From Hemicordylus capensis (lineage: Eukaryota > Chordata > Lepidosauria > Squamata > Cordylidae), in NCBI RefSeq assembly GCF_027244095.1, contig NC_069662.1:56320001-56384000 (forward strand): 64,000 nt of DNA. Reading direction: 5' to 3'. The number at the start of each line of letters is the position of its first letter. Position 1 is the stretch's first letter. Below, piece by piece: positions 61,323-64,000 of the stretch. Made by a program: the position numbers and the translations under genes. Below the pieces are notes generated by a model. That model had not been told where the DNA came from, did not search any database, and saw nothing but the letters and a program-made list of their open reading frames with translations.

Positions 61323-61794
61323 ATCCCTCTCTGGCTGTTGCTCCCTTGCAACTGGTCTTCAGAGGCATCCTGCCTTTGAACCTGGAGCTAGTCTATAGAC
61401 ATCCACACATCTATAATGCACTTGTCCTTCATTTACTCGTATAATCCCCCTTTAATGCCATCTAAACTAGTGGCTATCATCATATCTTGTGGAAGAGAAT
61501 TCCAAAGACCAATTATGCGCTGTGTGAGGATTATGTGCTTTTGTCCATCCTAAATCTTCTGTCAGTCAGTCTCATTGGCTGACCCTGATTCTAGTGTTGT
61601 ACGGAATGGGGGGAAATGCTTTCTATCCACTTTCTTCACACCATGAATAATTTTATAAGGCTCTATCACATCCCTACTTAGTCACTTTTTTCCAGATGAA
61701 AAAGTCCAAAACATTGTCGTCTAAGTACAATGGAGTACCATAAGGAAGGTACTCCAGCCCCCTCCAACCCCCATTAAAATTAATGCATATACAG

Positions 61795-61795
<1 letters not shown>

Positions 61796-61828
<33 letters not shown>
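61796..61828. repeat. CA microsatellite, unit 5 (33 bp)
   Basis: Pure CA tract, one repeat longer than in unit 4. Confidence 0.95.
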
Positions 61829-61830
<2 letters not shown>

Positions 61831-62727
61831 GTACAGACAGCTGTATGCATAGTGCATTGTATTGTTTGAATAGGGCTCAGGTCTTGAGCACCATTTAGGA
61901 TTAAGCCTAGGATAACCTCCCCTCTGGTTGGTTCCTTGACCAACTGTTCTATGGCACAATCATTTTGGGTATTGAGAAATTTGCTCTCTTTATGATGACA
62001 TGAACATGAATGTACCCAGTGTGCAAGTAACACAAGTCACCCATTATTACAGCACTTTTCCCCTTGGATGTCTTCTTAGTTTCTTTCTCCAGCTCAAAAT
62101 CACACCCAATATTTTGATCAGGAGGGTGATGGTGGGTAATAAATTACTTTTTATGTCTGATATTACTATGGAGGAGTCTGCTCGGCCTGGCACCGCCCAC
62201 CTCGACACGTATTGATGATAAAAGATACTGTCTGTCCGGATTTAGGGAGGAGGAATTATCTAAATAAACTTTCCACCCTCTCGCACGAAATTATAGGCAC
62301 GGGCATTGCCTCAGAGTTGGGGGAGTAGGGATGTATATTCACTCCACTCCTTCACCTATCAGCAGGAGCCACAAGCCCGAGCTCCTCTCTGGGAGTCCAC
62401 TAGACCAACAAACCCCATCCCTGCTGATCATCTCATCTTCAGCAGCCCCAGCCTTAAATAAATTTAAAGCCCTACATTTAGGACACTCCTCCCCGCTTCC
62501 AGCTTGCTCCCTCTTCCCTGGCCAGGCAAGTGGATTGGCCACCGAATCCCTGGCCTCCCAAGGGGCCTTTTCCTCCAACTCCACCCCCTTCACTAGCATT
62601 TCTATACATGTCTGCAGCTGTGGAGCTGATATCATCGCAATTCCATCTCCACCATTCTGCTGCCTCTTGGGCTGCACACACCCATCCCCCAGAAGCTGTT
62701 GCATGCCTCTCTGAGCTCTTCCTGACT

Positions 62728-64000
62728 AGAGATGTGCAAATTGATTCGGGTACAAATCAATTTGTACCTGAATCTAGCTGATTCGGGTGATTCGGAGACA
62801 AAACAAATCACCCCTGTGGTCCATTGGCTAGATTCGAGTACAAATCGAATCACGCCTGGTTCGATTTGAATCAATTTGAGATTCGGATCCCTCCTAATAA
62901 TCCCCTGAGATTCCCAGCATTCAATTTTTTTAAAAAGCTAAGCTCTAGCCCTTGTAGAAGTGAAGTTATGGAGCAAAATGTTTGGTCACTATTTTTCAAG
63001 TGTTTGGATTCTTTGGTGTATAATAACTTTCCCTCAATGAATCCCTATGAGGATTCATTACACACTTTCATTTATTCTGTTCATTTTGACTGTCTTTTTG
63101 ACAGTGCCAACTGTCAACTGCCATGTGCCAACTACACCCTACTCCCACCAGCAAGGCAGTGGGGTACTACTCTGTTTGTGTTCTAGGATTGTTTTCAAGT
63201 GTTTAGGCTCTTTGGTGTCTAATAACCTTTCCTCATAATGAAGAGTCTAAAAATTCCTAAAATATAAACTGAGTATCCAGTTGCTTGTGGGTTGGGGGGC
63301 AGTTGGAACATGAGATGCCATTAATTCTCCACCCCCACCTGCAAAGGAGTGGGGTCAAAATTTTGGGTATACAGTGTACTGTGCTTGATTGGCCAGCAAA
63401 CTCGCCTGACCTGACCCCATAATCTATGGGGCATTGCCAAGAGAAGGATGAGAGACATGAGACCAAACAATGCAGAAGAGCTGAAGGCCGCTAATGAAGC
63501 ATCCTGGTCTTCCATAATACCTCATCAGTGCCACAGGCTGATAGCATCCATGCCACGCCGCATTGAGGCAGTAATTGCTGCAAAAGGGGCCCAAACCAAG
63601 TACTGAATACATATGCATGCTTATACTTTTCAGAGGTCCGATATTGTTCTATTCTACAATCCTTGTCTTCTTGGTTCCATGTAATATTCTAATTTTCTGG
63701 GATTGTGGATTTGGGGTTTTCATGAGCTGTACGTCATGATCATCACAATTATAACAAATTAAGGCTTGACTTATCTCGCTTTGCATGTAATGCGTGTGTC
63801 TCATATATCAGTTTCCACCTTTTAATTTGCATTACTGAAATTAATGGACTTTTGCACGATATTCTAATTTTCCGAGTTTCACCTGTATACTGAATCAGAC
63901 CATTGGTCTATCTAGCTCAGTATTGTCTTCATAGACTGGCAGTGGCTTCTCCAAGGTTGCAGGCAGGAATCTCTCTCAGCCCTATCTTGGAGATGCCAGG
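62728..64000. mobile_element. hAT-like element with nested Tc1 and SINE-like repeat, unit 5, partial
   Basis: The left end is present. The Tc1 part is about 63,370-63,887, and the SINE-like part begins at about 63,888 and continues past the window. Confidence 0.65.

Overview
This is nuclear DNA of a vertebrate, most likely a squamate reptile (lizard or snake). The evidence is the repeat mix: a tRNA-derived SINE, a second SINE-like family that recurs throughout, hAT MITEs, a Tc1-like element, DIRS retrotransposons and gammaretrovirus-like fossils, together with exons whose best-recognised relatives are the vertebrate genes PLEKHM1 and AOC2/AOC3. No bacterial-style gene organisation is present. 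All family assignments were made by eye.

Bases 1 to about 32,690 are a graveyard of nested elements. In order they are: an SGNH-hydrolase reading frame from a retroelement-like repeat (about 1-1,310); a 484-bp unclassified repeat (1,316-1,799, copied at 10,142-10,624); a flank block (1,797-2,347, copied at 25,619-26,179); a gammaretrovirus-like fossil, ERV-A (2,320-8,993), with almost identical LTRs and a 4-bp target duplication; MITE-bearing spacer; a second fossil on the minus strand, ERV-B (11,435-15,960); a DIRS-like tyrosine-recombinase retrotransposon (about 16,200-25,260) broken up by a SINE-like repeat and by a hAT DNA transposon with an uninterrupted 861-codon transposase (19,271 to about 22,507); the 3' end of a LINE (25,330-25,735); and a composite minus-strand fossil, ERV-C (26,184-32,690). 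The left edge of the tandem array coincides exactly with the outer end of an ERV-C LTR.

Bases 32,691-64,000 are a head-to-tail array of a unit of about 7.81 kb, nearly identical from copy to copy. Five units are wholly or partly visible, and a 200-N gap lies inside the array. Each complete unit carries, on the plus strand, one 248-bp exon of the PLEKHM1 RUN domain with both splice sites, and about 5 kb further on a large AOC2/AOC3-like exon 1 (copper amine oxidase). The AOC exon has one in-frame TGA in every visible copy and loses homology before the copper-binding histidines. Between them lie a LINE fragment, a CA microsatellite, and a non-autonomous hAT-like element with 8-bp target duplications that contains a Tc1 fragment and a SINE-like repeat. 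In human, PLEKHM1 and AOC2/AOC3 both map to 17q21.31, so the unit probably arose from an ancestrally linked neighbourhood.

No unit holds a complete host gene. The array looks like recent amplification of two gene fragments, or possibly an assembly effect. The most interesting points are the array, its CA-length ladder, the undersized gap, the intact hAT transposase beside a duplicated DIRS segment, and the young LTRs around an old, decayed ERV-A interior that shares a SINE insertion with ERV-C.
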